12,133 bases of DNA, taken from contig DTZN01000204.1 of the NCBI GenBank assembly GCA_012961365.1, positions 1 through 12,133 of the forward strand, read 5' to 3'. Position 1 is the first letter of the stretch. Each line of letters opens with the position of its first letter. The notes beneath the pieces were generated by a model that was given only the letters and a program-made list of their open reading frames with translations, did no database searches and was not told the DNA's origin. The translations under genes and the position numbers were made by a program. The DNA is from Hydrogenothermaceae bacterium (GTDB lineage Bacteria; Aquificota; Aquificia; Aquificales; Hydrogenothermaceae). Shown here in pieces: positions 1 to 8,065 of this stretch.

Positions 1-2
1 AA

Positions 3-80
3 CAGAAAGTTATGATAGCTAGAGCACTAGCTCAAGATACGAGTATTATTTTGCTAGATGAACCAACTGCAAATTTAACA
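3..80 (+). CDS. ABC transporter ATPase fragment (Walker B region only)
   Basis: Reading from base 3 on the plus strand gives QKVMIARALAQ, then IILLDEPTANL. This is the helix after the ABC signature motif followed by the Walker B strand and D-loop start of an ABC ATPase. The wording resembles the iron, cobalamin or metal importer ATPases (FecE/BtuD-like), but the piece is too short to assign a substrate. After Leu at 75-77 the expected D-loop Asp is replaced by Thr, and the frame then runs through antisense fabF sequence to a stop at 126-128. The C-terminal part is therefore missing, and the 5' part lies outside the window. The fragment overlaps the broken end of fabF, so it is one side of a junction and not a functional gene here. 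The ABC ATPase identity is well supported; its presence at this locus in the real genome is doubtful. Confidence 0.7.
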
Positions 81-301
81 AAATCGCTCATTCTTTTAAC
101 ATCTTTTTTATCTAAGTGTTTGGTATAATCAATATTTTTAACTTCACCAGAAATAACTACCGGTAATTTATATGTATAAGGGTCAAATCTTTTTATTACA
201 TCTATGCCACTAACGCCATTTATTAAATTATTCCAAAAATCATTAACATTATTACCTATAGGTGTTATAGCTCCTAAACCGGTAATGACGACCCTTCTCA
301 T
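32..301 (-). CDS. fabF: Beta-ketoacyl-ACP synthase II (FabF), N-terminal fragment cut at the left edge
   Basis: FabF condenses malonyl-ACP with acyl-ACP in the elongation step of type II fatty acid synthesis in the cytoplasm. The protein starts MRRVVITGLGAITPIGNN, the typical thiolase-fold N-terminus of FabF, and continues with a recognisable SGIDVIKRFD segment up to about residue 80. The ATG at 299-301 has a GGAGAT ribosome binding site about seven bases upstream. After about residue 80 the sequence stops looking like FabF and ends at a stop at position 32, because the minus strand there is the complement of an ABC ATPase gene. A full FabF is about 410 residues, so the Cys-His-His active site is absent. 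It follows acpP with a 14-base gap in the usual fabG-acpP-fabF order. Family identity is secure; the truncation is probably an artefact or a rearrangement. Confidence 0.85.
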   Translation of the reverse strand: MRRVVITGLGAITPIGNNVNDFWNNLINGVSGIDVIKRFDPYTYKLPVVISGEVKNIDYTKHLDKKDVKRMSDFVKFAVGSSSKIILVS

Positions 302-315
302 TTTAAATCTCCAAA

Positions 316-555
316 TTATTCTTGTTTTTGTTTAATGTAGTTTAAAACATCTTGAACAGTAGATATTTTTTCTGCATCTTCATCAGGAATTTCAACACCA
401 AATTCCTCTTCAAAAGCCATTATAAGCTCAACAACATCTAAAGAATCAGCTCCTAAATCATCTACAAACTTAGATTCAGGTTTAATCTGGTCAACAGAAA
501 CTCCAAGCTGGTCAGCTATAATTTCTTTTACTCTTTCTTCAATATTATTTGCCAT
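316..555 (-). CDS. acpP: Acyl carrier protein
   Basis: This 79-residue acidic protein is the acyl carrier protein that holds growing acyl chains on a 4'-phosphopantetheine arm during type II fatty acid synthesis. The modification site is Ser38 within the DLGADSLD motif (residues 33-40), followed by the helix II recognition region [19 protein letters not shown], which contacts partner enzymes. The length matches the usual 75-80 residues. The ATG at 553-555 is preceded by GGAGGT with a five-base spacer, a strong ribosome binding site suited to a very abundant protein. It lies between fabG and fabF in the common bacterial order and is probably transcribed from upstream of fabG. I see nothing unusual in it. 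Confidence 0.97.
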   Translation of the reverse strand: MANNIEERVKEIIADQLGVSVDQIKPESKFVDDLGADSLDVVELIMAFEEEFGVEIPDEDAEKISTVQDVLNYIKQKQE

Positions 556-582
556 CTTCTACCTCCAACAAAATTATTTTTT

Positions 583-1320
583 TTAATACATTCCACCATT
601 TATATGAATAGTTTCACCAGTAATATAACTTGCAAAATCTGAAGCTAAAAATAACACTACACCAGCAACATCTTCAGGCTTACCGAACCTTTTCATAGGT
701 ATTTGCTGTAAATATTTTTCCTTTATATCTGCAGGAAGTTGTTCTGTCATATCTGTTTCAATAAATCCCGGTGCTACTGCATTTACATTTATATTTCTAG
801 GAGCCAGTTCTTTTGCTAAAGACTTTGTAAATCCTATTAATCCTGCCTTTGTTGTTGAATAGTTTACCTGCCCGGCATTTCCTATAAACCCAATTATTGA
901 GGAGATATTTATAATTTTCCCGTATTTTTTCTTAATCATTTTCTTTACAAAGTATTGGGTAATTTTAAAAGTGCCAGTAAGATTTACTTTTAATACTTCA
1001 TTCCAGTCTTCTTCTTTCATTCTTATAAAAATCGTATCTCTTGTTAAACCCGCATTATTTACAAGAATATCTGGTGTGTCTATTTTTTCTTCTATTTCCT
1101 TTAACGCAGGTGTTATATCATCTTTCGAAAAATCCAGTTCTATTCCATAGGCTTCTACATTAAATTCATTTCTTATATTTTGAGCTACTATTTCTGCTGT
1201 ATTTTTATTTCTTCCAGTTATTACTACAGTTGCTCCTCTTTTAGCAAATTCCACTGCTATAACTTTACCTATACCTCTTGTTGAGCCTGTAACTATTACC
1301 TTTTTACCAGAAAAATCCAA
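583..1320 (-). CDS. fabG: 3-oxoacyl-ACP reductase FabG
   Basis: FabG is the NADPH-dependent reductase that converts beta-ketoacyl-ACP to beta-hydroxyacyl-ACP in fatty acid elongation. The 245-residue protein is a classical short-chain dehydrogenase: the cofactor motif TGSTRGIG lies at residues 11-18 and NNAG at 88-91. The catalytic tetrad can be placed at Asn113, Ser141, Tyr154 and Lys158 (YSTTK). The segment VAPGFIETDM and the C-terminal SYITGETIHINGGMY are typical of FabG. The start is a TTG at 1318-1320, with GAGGT seven bases upstream; no ATG fits, because the family normally begins only a few residues before the first beta strand. It is the first gene of the fabG-acpP-fabF cluster, transcribed away from gatC. 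Other SDR functions are possible in principle, but adjacent acpP makes FabG the clear choice. Confidence 0.95.
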   Translation of the reverse strand: MDFSGKKVIVTGSTRGIGKVIAVEFAKRGATVVITGRNKNTAEIVAQNIRNEFNVEAYGIELDFSKDDITPALKEIEEKIDTPDILVNNAGLTRDTIFIRMKEEDWNEVLKVNLTGTFKITQYFVKKMIKKKYGKIINISSIIGFIGNAGQVNYSTTKAGLIGFTKSLAKELAPRNINVNAVAPGFIETDMTEQLPADIKEKYLQQIPMKRFGKPEDVAGVVLFLASDFASYITGETIHINGGMY

Positions 1321-1355
1321 AAAAAATACCTCGAAAATTTGATAAACTTCTTAAA

Positions 1356-1384
1356 ATTTTACCATATTTACCATAATTATTAAA
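1356..1384 (-). promoter_or_regulatory. Candidate promoter for fabG-acpP-fabF
   Basis: On the minus strand, TAAAAT (complement of 1356-1361) matches the -10 consensus at five of six positions. TTTAAT (complement of 1379-1384) lies 17 bp upstream as a weak -35 element. The -10 is about 35 bp before the fabG TTG start. In such AT-rich sequence matches arise easily by chance, so this is tentative. A tandem 9-bp repeat overlaps the same stretch. Confidence 0.3.
1358..1375. repeat. Perfect tandem 9-bp repeat in the fabG/gatC divergent region
   Basis: TTTACCATA occurs twice head to tail (1358-1366 and 1367-1375). The repeat starts in the last bases of the candidate fabG -10 element and fills the spacer to its -35, a position where a bound protein would block or alter transcription. 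Direct repeats about 9-10 bp apart place two sites on nearly the same face of the helix, so an operator is conceivable. No known operator consensus is recognised here. Confidence 0.4.
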
Positions 1385-1389
1385 GTCTC

Positions 1390-1418
1390 TTGACTACAAA
1401 AAAAGTGATTGTTAATCT
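1390..1418 (+). promoter_or_regulatory. Candidate promoter for the gatC-recA-pilT run
   Basis: TTGACT at 1390-1395 matches the sigma-70 -35 consensus at five of six positions. A weak -10, TAATCT, follows after 17 bp at 1413-1418. The element ends about 35 bp before the gatC ATG. The -35 is one of the few non-AT-only motifs in this gap, which gives it some weight, but the -10 is poor. Confidence 0.4.
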
Positions 1419-1453
1419 AAAAACTAAAATTCTAAAAATATGGAGTAAAAACT

Positions 1454-1744
1454 ATGCTTACAAAAAAAGAAGTTGTAAAAGTTGCTAAACTTGCGAAAAT
1501 TGAATTATCAGAGGAAGAAGTAGAAATTTTTTCAAAGCAACTTCCTCAAATTTTAGATTTTATTGAAAAATTAAATGAGCTTGATACATCTAGAATTTTT
1601 CCTTTTTATGAGATTTTTGATGCAAATGCTCCATTAAGAGAAGATATACCTAAAAAAGGACTAACAAATGAAGAGGCTTTAGCAAATGCACCTCAAAAAG
1701 AAAATGGGTTTTTTGTTGTTCCAAGAGTTGTTAAAGCTGAATAA
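1454..1744 (+). CDS. gatC: Asp/Glu-tRNA amidotransferase subunit C (GatC)
   Basis: GatC is the small subunit of the GatCAB amidotransferase, which converts misacylated Glu-tRNA(Gln) or Asp-tRNA(Asn) to the correct amide form. It wraps around the GatA-GatB interface and stabilises it. The 96-residue length is standard. The N-terminal helical region (VVKVAKLAKIELSEEEVEIF, residues 8-27), the QILDFIEKLNELDT segment and the C-terminal APLREDIPKKG...APQKENGFFVVPRVV pattern are typical of the family. The ATG at 1454 has GGAG eight bases upstream. gatA and gatB are not in this window, so the subunits are encoded at separate loci or lie outside it. It is the first gene of a long plus-strand run and lies 59 bp before recA. 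The call is confident. Confidence 0.93.
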   Translation: MLTKKEVVKVAKLAKIELSEEEVEIFSKQLPQILDFIEKLNELDTSRIFPFYEIFDANAPLREDIPKKGLTNEEALANAPQKENGFFVVPRVVKAE

Positions 1745-1786
1745 GGATTATATTAAAACATTATAAATAAAAGATTTAAGAACATT

Positions 1787-1795
1787 AAAAGGAGG
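1787..1795 (+). promoter_or_regulatory. Strong ribosome binding site of recA
   Basis: AAAAGGAGG lies eight bases before the recA ATG at 1804. It is close to a perfect anti-Shine-Dalgarno match and fits high translation of RecA. I see no SOS-type operator in the 59-bp gatC-recA gap. Confidence 0.8.
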
Positions 1796-1803
1796 AAAAA
1801 TAA

Positions 1804-2829
1804 ATGTCTATTACTAAAGAAAAAAAAGATAATCAGCAAGAGGAAATAGAAGCAAAAAAGAAAGCATTAGAAAGTGCTTTAGCACAAATAGAAAAGAAGT
1901 TTGGAAAAGGTTCTATAATGACTTTTTCTTCAGATGCTATAAAGAATATAGAAACTATACCTACAGGTTCTTTATCATTAGATAAAGCTACAGGAATTGG
2001 AGGTATTCCAAAGGGAAGAGTAATTGAAATATTTGGAGCAGAAAGTTCTGGAAAAACAACTTTAACTCTTCATATTATAGCAGAAGCTCAAAAAAGAGGT
2101 GGAAAAGCTGTTTTTATTGATGCTGAGCATGCTTTTGACCCTAAATATGCAAAAGCTATAGGCGTAAATTTAGAAGATTTAATAATATCTCAACCTGATT
2201 ATGGAGAACAGGCTTTAGAAATAGCAGAAACTCTAGTTAGAAGTGGAGTTATTGATGTTATTGTTATAGATTCTGTAGCAGCACTTGTTCCAAAGGCAGA
2301 ATTAGAAGGAGATATAGAAGATTCTAATATTGGTCTTCATGCAAGATTAATGTCTAAAGCAATGAGAATTTTAAAAGGGGCAGTTAATAAAAGTAATACT
2401 GCTTTAATTTTAATAAATCAGGTTAGAGAAAAAGTTGGGACTATGTTTGGAAATCCAGAAACTACAACTGGCGGAAGGGCTATTAAATTCTTTGCAGATA
2501 TGAGAATGGAAGTTAGAAAATCTGATATAAAAGAAGGTAGTGAAAAGGTTGGTAGTAGAGTAAAAGTTAAAATAGTTAAAAATAAACTTGCACCACCATT
2601 TAAAGAAGCAGAATTTGATGTGATTTATGGAGAAGGTATTTCAAAAGAAGGGGAACTTTTAGATTTAGGAGAAGAGCTTGGAATTATTAAGAAAAGTGGT
2701 GCTTGGTATTCTTACAAAGATATAAAACTTGGTCAAGGAAAAGAAAAAGCAAGGGAAAGATTAAAAAATGATAAAGCTTTAGCAGAAGAAATAAAACAAA
2801 AGATAATTAAGGCAATAGAAAATGGCTGA
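1804..2829 (+). CDS. recA: Recombinase RecA
   Basis: RecA forms ATP-dependent filaments on single-stranded DNA and drives homologous pairing and strand exchange. The 341-residue protein has the expected layout. An N-terminal oligomerisation helix (about 20-36, [18 protein letters not shown]) is followed by Walker A GAESSGKT at 78-85. The AEHAFDP motif follows, then Walker [16 protein letters not shown], the L2 loop region [19 protein letters not shown], and a C-terminal domain with [13 protein letters not shown]. Its first 20 residues are a Lys/Glu-rich extension of no clear motif. The stop overlaps the pilT start by 8 bp, so the two are translationally linked. gatC is upstream, and recX lies one gene downstream instead of directly next to recA. 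The C-terminus is short and basic, unlike the long acidic tail of the enterobacterial protein. Identity is beyond reasonable doubt. Confidence 0.98.
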   Translation: MSITKEKKDNQQEEIEAKKKALESALAQIEKKFGKGSIMTFSSDAIKNIETIPTGSLSLDKATGIGGIPKGRVIEIFGAESSGKTTLTLHIIAEAQKRGGKAVFIDAEHAFDPKYAKAIGVNLEDLIISQPDYGEQALEIAETLVRSGVIDVIVIDSVAALVPKAELEGDIEDSNIGLHARLMSKAMRILKGAVNKSNTALILINQVREKVGTMFGNPETTTGGRAIKFFADMRMEVRKSDIKEGSEKVGSRVKVKIVKNKLAPPFKEAEFDVIYGEGISKEGELLDLGEELGIIKKSGAWYSYKDIKLGQGKEKARERLKNDKALAEEIKQKIIKAIENG

Positions 2830-3958
2830 TTTAGATTCAATTTTAACAAAAGCCGTTGAAATTAATGCATCAGATATTCATTTGAAAGTTGGTTTTCCGC
2901 CATTTTTTAGAATAAATAAAAAACTTCAACCACAAGAAGAGTTTGGAATATTAAATGTAGATGATATTTCAAATTTTGTAAAAAAGGTTGTCCCAACAGA
3001 TGCAAACAAAAATAGACTAGAAGAACAAGGAGAACTAGATACGTCTTACTCTATTCCTGGTGTAAGTAGATTTAGGGTAAATATATATAAACAAAGAGGT
3101 ACTTTTGCTTTTGCATTTCGTATTTTAAAAACTGTTATACCTACAATAGATGAGTTAATGCTTCCACAAAAACTAAAAGATATTGCTTTAGAAAAAAGGG
3201 GCCTTGTTTTAGTAACAGGCCCAACAGGTTCTGGAAAATCTACAACTTTAGCTTCTATGATTGATTATAGAAATGAAAGGGAAAAAGATGTAATTATTAC
3301 AATTGAAGACCCTATAGAATATATCTTTAAAGATAAAAACAGTTATATAGTTCAAAGAGAAATAGGACTTGATACTAAAAATTTTTCCACAGCTTTAAGG
3401 GCTGCTCTTCGTGAAGACCCAGATGTAATTCTAGTTGGGGAGATGAGAGATTTGGAAACAATTGAAACTGCTATCAGAGCAGCAGAAACAGGGCATTTAG
3501 TTTTTTCTACTTTACATACACAAAACGCAAAAGAAACAATAAATAGAATTATAGATATGTTTCCCTTAGAAGCTCAAAACCAAATAAGAATGCTTCTTGC
3601 TGCAACATTGAAAGCTGTAATATCTCAAAGATTAGTTCCGCGAAAAGATGGTAAAGGTGTGGTTGCTGCTGTTGAACTGTTAATAAATACAGGAGCAATT
3701 CATGATGCTATTTTAAATCCAGATAAATTTGAAACAATTAATGATTTAATGGAAAAAGGTAAAAACCAATATGGTATGCAAACATTTGACCAAGCTTTAC
3801 TTGATTTATACAACAAAGGTCTAATTACAAAAGAAGATGCTCTTGCTGCATCAGAAAATCCTGCAGATTTAGAACTTAGAATGAAAGGTATTTCTACAGA
3901 AACCTCTATGGATGATGATTTTGGAAATTCATTTGGATATTTTGGAGGGGGAAACTAA
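2822..3958 (+). CDS. pilT: Type IV pilus retraction ATPase PilT
   Basis: PilT is the hexameric cytoplasmic ATPase at the base of the type IV pilus that powers retraction, needed for twitching motility and natural DNA uptake. The 378-residue protein has an N-terminal PAS-like domain starting with the family hallmark [15 protein letters not shown] (17-31). Walker A is GPTGSGKS at 133-140, the Asp box about 160-165 (TIEDPIE), Walker [14 protein letters not shown] at 198-210, and the His box [11 protein letters not shown] at 223-233. [20 protein letters not shown] follows. The GEMRD and AIRAAETGH wording favours PilT over PilB or GspE, and there is no zinc-binding tetracysteine. The ATG at 2822 overlaps the recA stop by 8 bp and has only a weak AAGG site, suggesting coupled translation. 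The C-terminal end is Gly/Phe-rich ([12 protein letters not shown]). No other pilus genes are present in the window. Confidence 0.93.
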   Translation: MADLDSILTKAVEINASDIHLKVGFPPFFRINKKLQPQEEFGILNVDDISNFVKKVVPTDANKNRLEEQGELDTSYSIPGVSRFRVNIYKQRGTFAFAFRILKTVIPTIDELMLPQKLKDIALEKRGLVLVTGPTGSGKSTTLASMIDYRNEREKDVIITIEDPIEYIFKDKNSYIVQREIGLDTKNFSTALRAALREDPDVILVGEMRDLETIETAIRAAETGHLVFSTLHTQNAKETINRIIDMFPLEAQNQIRMLLAATLKAVISQRLVPRKDGKGVVAAVELLINTGAIHDAILNPDKFETINDLMEKGKNQYGMQTFDQALLDLYNKGLITKEDALAASENPADLELRMKGISTETSMDDDFGNSFGYFGGGN

Positions 3959-3962
3959 ATTA

Positions 3963-4376
3963 TTGAAAGCTAAAACTTATGCTTTGAAACTTCTTAGTAA
4001 AAGAGATTATTTTAAAGAAGAATTAAGAAAAAAACTTATTCAAAAAGGATTTTCTGAAGGAGAAATAGCAGAAACTATAAAATATTTAGAAGATAATGAA
4101 TATATTAATGATGAAAAATTACTTCAAAGATATAAAGAAAAATATTCACAAAAAGGATTTTCATATGTAAAATTAAAATCAAAATTATACAGTAAAGGTT
4201 ATATCCTAGATGATGAATTCTCTTATGAAGAAGAGCTTAAATCAGCGTTAAACCGTTTAAAAAAATATAAAAAAGAAAAAGATTTTTACTCTATTGTAAA
4301 ATATCTTATTAACAGAGGTTTTAGCTATCAAGTAGCAAAAGAAGCTACAAATATATTTCTAAACGAGGCTAAATGA
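3963..4376 (+). CDS. recX: Recombination regulatory protein RecX
   Basis: RecX binds RecA filaments and modulates their growth and activity. With the TTG start at 3963 the protein is 137 residues, basic and all-helical. Three-helix RecX repeats are visible: AKTYALKLLSKRDYFKEELR, then KLIQKGFSEGEIAETIKYLEDNEYINDEKL, then KYSQKGFSYVKLKSKLYSKG, with a last NRGFSYQVAKEATN. An ATG at 3912 in the same frame would add 17 residues, but those are antiregister pilT codons with no ribosome binding site and no RecX likeness. TTG follows the pilT stop by four bases, with GGAGGGG at 3944-3950. The gene ends in an ATGA overlap with ribF. Being so close to recA, separated only by pilT, supports the call. Divergence is high in this family, so identity rests on the repeat pattern plus context. 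Confidence 0.88.
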   Translation: MKAKTYALKLLSKRDYFKEELRKKLIQKGFSEGEIAETIKYLEDNEYINDEKLLQRYKEKYSQKGFSYVKLKSKLYSKGYILDDEFSYEEELKSALNRLKKYKKEKDFYSIVKYLINRGFSYQVAKEATNIFLNEAK

Positions 4377-5299
4377 AAACAATATCCATAAAAGATACTC
4401 CATTAAAAGAAAATACAGCCTGTAGCATAGGAAATTTTGATGGATTTCATGAAGGGCATTTAAAAGTTTTAGAGACATTAAAAAAAGAAGCTAAAGAAAG
4501 AAATTTAAAAACGGTAGTAGTTTCATTTAATCCACATCCACGGGAAGTTTTCACAGGGCAAACCCTTTGCAAAATAACAAATTTAGAAACAAAAAAAGAA
4601 TTTTTAAAAAAGCTAGGAATAGATTATTTTTTAGTAATTTCGTTTACAAAAGAATTTGCTAAAAAAACTCCTGATGAATTTATAGATTTTTTAAAAAATA
4701 ATCTCAATTGCAAGCTTGTAGTTGTAGGGAAAGACTGGAAATTTGGTAAAGATAAAAAAGGAGATATTAATTATTTAAAAAATTTTATAGAAGTAATACC
4801 TGTCAAAAAGGTTTTATTAAATAAAGATAAACTTGGCTCTTCTGTTTTACGTAAATTATTAAAAGAAGGAAATATAGAAAAAATAAACAAACTAATAAAT
4901 AGAATTTATTACATAAAAGGGAAAGTTGTAAAAGGCCGAGGATTAGGTAAAAAACTAGGATTTCCTACGATTAATGTAGAACCTCAAGAAAATTTATGCT
5001 TAAAATATGGTGTTTATGCAGGATTTATTGAGATAAATGGGAAAATATATAAATCTGCAATAAATTTTGGGGTAAAACCAACTTTTGAAGGGAAAAATCC
5101 TTTAATAGAAGCTCATATAATTCAAAATTTTCATGAAGAATCTAATCAAGATTTTGCAAAAGTTTATTTTATAAAATATATAAGAGAAGAAAAAAAGTTT
5201 GAAAGTTTGGAAAAACTAAGAAATCAAATTTTAATGGATGTAAAAAAGATTGGAGAAATTTTAAATGAAGAAAGTTATAAATTTAGTAGCTCTTTTTAG
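4373..5299 (+). CDS. ribF: Bifunctional riboflavin kinase/FAD synthetase (RibF)
   Basis: RibF phosphorylates riboflavin to FMN and then adenylates FMN to FAD. The 308-residue protein has the N-terminal nucleotidyltransferase domain with GNFDGFHEGH at 20-29, SFNPHPREVF at 51-60, VGKDWKFGKDKKGD at 118-131, and the GSSVLRKLLKEG segment at 155-166 (the counterpart of the ISSTxIR motif). The C-terminal kinase domain carries GKVVKGRGLGKKLGFPTIN (183-201), with the flavin/ATP-binding GFPTIN, and YGVYAGF. The length matches the family. It starts in a four-base ATGA overlap with recX, with GAGG four bases upstream of the ATG, and its last 35 bases overlap the following TPR gene. The pairing with recX looks like operon packing without known functional meaning. 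Confidence 0.95.
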   Translation: MKTISIKDTPLKENTACSIGNFDGFHEGHLKVLETLKKEAKERNLKTVVVSFNPHPREVFTGQTLCKITNLETKKEFLKKLGIDYFLVISFTKEFAKKTPDEFIDFLKNNLNCKLVVVGKDWKFGKDKKGDINYLKNFIEVIPVKKVLLNKDKLGSSVLRKLLKEGNIEKINKLINRIYYIKGKVVKGRGLGKKLGFPTINVEPQENLCLKYGVYAGFIEINGKIYKSAINFGVKPTFEGKNPLIEAHIIQNFHEESNQDFAKVYFIKYIREEKKFESLEKLRNQILMDVKKIGEILNEESYKFSSSF

Positions 5300-8048
5300 T
5301 TTAATAGGGTTTGGTTTTACATTTGCAAAAAAGACAGAAGAAATAAAACTACCAGATGTTATATTTCCTCTAGAAATAATTGCGATTAAGCAAGAGCAAA
5401 AAGAACCTTTAAAACCTCCTAAAGTTTTACAGTTAAACCAGATAAATATAAGATTTAATATAGATATTCCTTTTACTTATCCAGTTGATATAAAACCAAT
5501 AGTTGCAAATATAAGAAAACCAAAAAGCTTTTTAGGGTTTCCACCTGAAAATGCAAAACTCGCCAATATCATTACAAGATTTCAAAATGGAAATTTTATA
5601 TTTGCATACCAAAAGGCAAAAGAATATGTAGATAAATATAAAAATAAGAAAAAAATAGATAAAACATTACTTGCAGTTGCAAATTATATTTTAGGATTAT
5701 CTGCTTATGAAGTTAATGATTTAGAAGAGGCACTAAATAGCTTTAAGTATGCCTGTAATACAGACTTTTACCTAAAAACTGAAAGTTGTATTTCAGGAGC
5801 TGTTGTTGCAATTTTATTATCGGATTTACTACAAGCAAATAAGTTTTTGTCAAATGCTATTTTATTAGATGAAAACCAGTTTTTAAAGTCCGTTATTAAT
5901 TTTTTAAACAAAAAAGATGATGAAGATTTTAACTCTATAAAATGTGAAAATTTAGATTTAGGATTTGTAAATTATTGTAGATTAGCAAAATCTTATTATT
6001 ACATAAAGCAAAATAAATTAGACAAAGCTCTAAAAAATCTAAACCAAGTTAAGAACTATGAGAAATATAAAACAATTTTAAAAGCAATTGTATACCTAAA
6101 GAAAAAAGATTTTATAAAAGCAGAAAACCTATTTGATAAGTTTTTAGATAAATATTCAAGGGCAGATGTTTTTTCTAAATATGCAATTTATGGAAAACTA
6201 ATTGTTTTTGCAAATAAAGGACAAATCCAAAAGGTTCTAGATGAAATAGGAAGTTTAGAGATAAGAGACAAAGATTTAGCTCAAAATGTTTATATTTATG
6301 TATCTTACCAGCTTTTAAAAAATGGAAAATATATAGATGCTTTAGCAGTTGCACAAAAGGCTTTAGGCTTATCAAATAAAAATAAAAAAACCCTAAAAAA
6401 ACTAATAGCTATTTCAGCTTACAATGCAGGCTTTTATGAATATGCATATAAGCTATTAAAAGAAATAAACCAGCCAGAGTTTAATCTATATACTGCATAT
6501 GCATTAATAAATCTTGGAAATTTATATGAAGCAGAATTTTATTTGAAAAAAGCCTACAGATACTCAAAAAAAGACTATATAAAAGAAGCAGCTCTAAAAT
6601 ATTTATCAGATATTTATTACTTTGCTAATAATGATATTAAACTACTTGAGGCTATTAAATTAGTAAAAAATTATGACCAAATTTTTGCATCAAATATGCT
6701 TGGTTGGTATTTCTTCAAGAAAAAGGAATATAAAAAGGCATATCAAGCATTTAAAGATGAATATATGAAAGCAGTTTCAGCATTTAATTTAGGTAATGAA
6801 GATTTAGCATACAAAATAATAAAAAATAAAACTGATAGAAAATCGAAATTTTTAAAAGCGTATGTATTTTTGAAAAAACTACAATTAGCAAAAGCAAGAA
6901 AAATATTAAGAGAATTATCAAAAGGAAATGATAAAATAGCCCAAGAAGCAGGTTATCTATACGCATATTCATATTTTTCTAACGGAGAATATGAAAAATC
7001 TGCAAAAGCATTTGAAGAGTATTACAAAAAATTTAAAGATACACCCCTTGGAAAAAGGGCATATTTAAGAATGGCAGATAGTTTGTATAACATGGGTAAA
7101 AAGAAAGAAGCAAAAACCCTATATACACATTTCATAAAAAAATATGCAGGAACACCAGAAGCAATTGATGCAGCGTATTTACTTACAGTTATGGAAATGA
7201 GAGAAAACTTAAAAGATGTAAAAAACCAGATAAAAGAATTTATACAAAAGTATCCAGATTATCCTCATATAGATTTATTAAAATTACAACTTGCAAATGT
7301 TTATTTTGAAAAAGGTGAGTTAGAAAAATCAATAAAAATACTTAGACAGCTAGCAGACAAAAACAGTGAAGTATCACAACAAGCTTTATACAGACTTGGA
7401 TATATTTTAAAATCTTCAGGAAAAATAAATAAAGCTAAAAAAGTATTTTTAGAGTATTTACTCAAATATCCAGAGGGAGAATTTACAGTTCCAGTGAAAC
7501 AGTTTTTAGCAGAAATCTATGAAAAAGAAGGTAATTTAGAGCTTGCTTTAAAACTTTATCAGCAATTACCAAAAACAGACCAAAATATTTATAAAATAGC
7601 ACTTTTAAACTTTAAATTAGGAAATTACTTTGAAGCAAAAAGGAATTTTTATAAGCTTTATGAGAAATATCCAAAGTATAAAAACGATATAGCTTATTAC
7701 CTTGCGAAAATTGAAATAAAAAAAGGTAATCTAAAGCAGGCAAAAAGGTATTTAGAAGAAGCAATAAAAGGAATAGACTACAAAAAGGTAGCCCAAAGTT
7801 ATCTAATGCTAGGAGACATTTATAAGGAAGAAGGAAAACTTGAAGATGCGTTAAACCAATATGTTAATGTTATATATTTATATTCTCAAGAAAAAGATTT
7901 AGTAGAACAGGCAAGGATAAAAGGGGCAAAAATATTATTACAACAAGGAAAAAGAATAGAAGCATCTTGTATGCTCCAGCATATATCTTCGGAAAATGAA
8001 GAAGCCTCCAGCTTGAAGAAAGATTTACCGAAATGTATTAAAGACTAA
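5265..8048 (+). CDS. Large exported TPR-repeat protein next to tolQR
   Basis: This 927-residue protein begins with a clear signal peptide: MKK, a hydrophobic core VINLVALFSLIGFGFTF, and a likely signal peptidase I site after Ala21, so it should be periplasmic. There is no lipobox Cys. Residues about 25-80 are Pro/Ile/Lys-rich and of unknown fold. From about 95 to the end it is built of many tetratricopeptide repeats, with recurrent patterns such as AVANYILGLSAYEVNDLEEALNSF (split here only for recognition) and a stretch near 560-680 that resembles the YbgF/BamD type (GKRAYLRMADSLYNMGKKKE). TPR arrays are scaffolds for protein binding. The ATG lies inside ribF and has GGAGA eight bases upstream. 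The gene precedes tolQ by 17 bp, which suggests an envelope role with TolQR, perhaps like YbgF/CpoB. The exact function is unknown. Confidence 0.85.
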   Translation: MKKVINLVALFSLIGFGFTFAKKTEEIKLPDVIFPLEIIAIKQEQKEPLKPPKVLQLNQINIRFNIDIPFTYPVDIKPIVANIRKPKSFLGFPPENAKLANIITRFQNGNFIFAYQKAKEYVDKYKNKKKIDKTLLAVANYILGLSAYEVNDLEEALNSFKYACNTDFYLKTESCISGAVVAILLSDLLQANKFLSNAILLDENQFLKSVINFLNKKDDEDFNSIKCENLDLGFVNYCRLAKSYYYIKQNKLDKALKNLNQVKNYEKYKTILKAIVYLKKKDFIKAENLFDKFLDKYSRADVFSKYAIYGKLIVFANKGQIQKVLDEIGSLEIRDKDLAQNVYIYVSYQLLKNGKYIDALAVAQKALGLSNKNKKTLKKLIAISAYNAGFYEYAYKLLKEINQPEFNLYTAYALINLGNLYEAEFYLKKAYRYSKKDYIKEAALKYLSDIYYFANNDIKLLEAIKLVKNYDQIFASNMLGWYFFKKKEYKKAYQAFKDEYMKAVSAFNLGNEDLAYKIIKNKTDRKSKFLKAYVFLKKLQLAKARKILRELSKGNDKIAQEAGYLYAYSYFSNGEYEKSAKAFEEYYKKFKDTPLGKRAYLRMADSLYNMGKKKEAKTLYTHFIKKYAGTPEAIDAAYLLTVMEMRENLKDVKNQIKEFIQKYPDYPHIDLLKLQLANVYFEKGELEKSIKILRQLADKNSEVSQQALYRLGYILKSSGKINKAKKVFLEYLLKYPEGEFTVPVKQFLAEIYEKEGNLELALKLYQQLPKTDQNIYKIALLNFKLGNYFEAKRNFYKLYEKYPKYKNDIAYYLAKIEIKKGNLKQAKRYLEEAIKGIDYKKVAQSYLMLGDIYKEEGKLEDALNQYVNVIYLYSQEKDLVEQARIKGAKILLQQGKRIEASCMLQHISSENEEASSLKKDLPKCIKD

Positions 8049-8065
8049 TAAAAAGGAGGAACAAA

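Noticed and set aside
1745..1803. TATAAA-like element at 1762-1767 as a separate recA promoter
   Set aside because: No acceptable -35 lies at a suitable distance, and such AT strings are common by chance in this composition; co-transcription with gatC is simpler.
3199..3222. Imperfect inverted repeat (GGGCCTTGTT / AACAGGCCC) resembling a terminator hairpin
   Set aside because: It lies within pilT and encodes the strand and start of Walker A, which fully explains the bases; no T-run follows and an internal terminator would cut the operon.
3912..3962. Alternative ATG start for recX inside pilT
   Set aside because: No ribosome binding site precedes it, and the extra residues come from another frame of the pilT tail and do not resemble RecX; TTG at 3963 fits better.
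6175..6972. Minus-strand open frames of 62 and 66 codons inside the TPR gene
   Set aside because: They are complements of a strong coding gene, have Leu/Phe-rich composition expected from AT-rich antisense reading, and show no family features.
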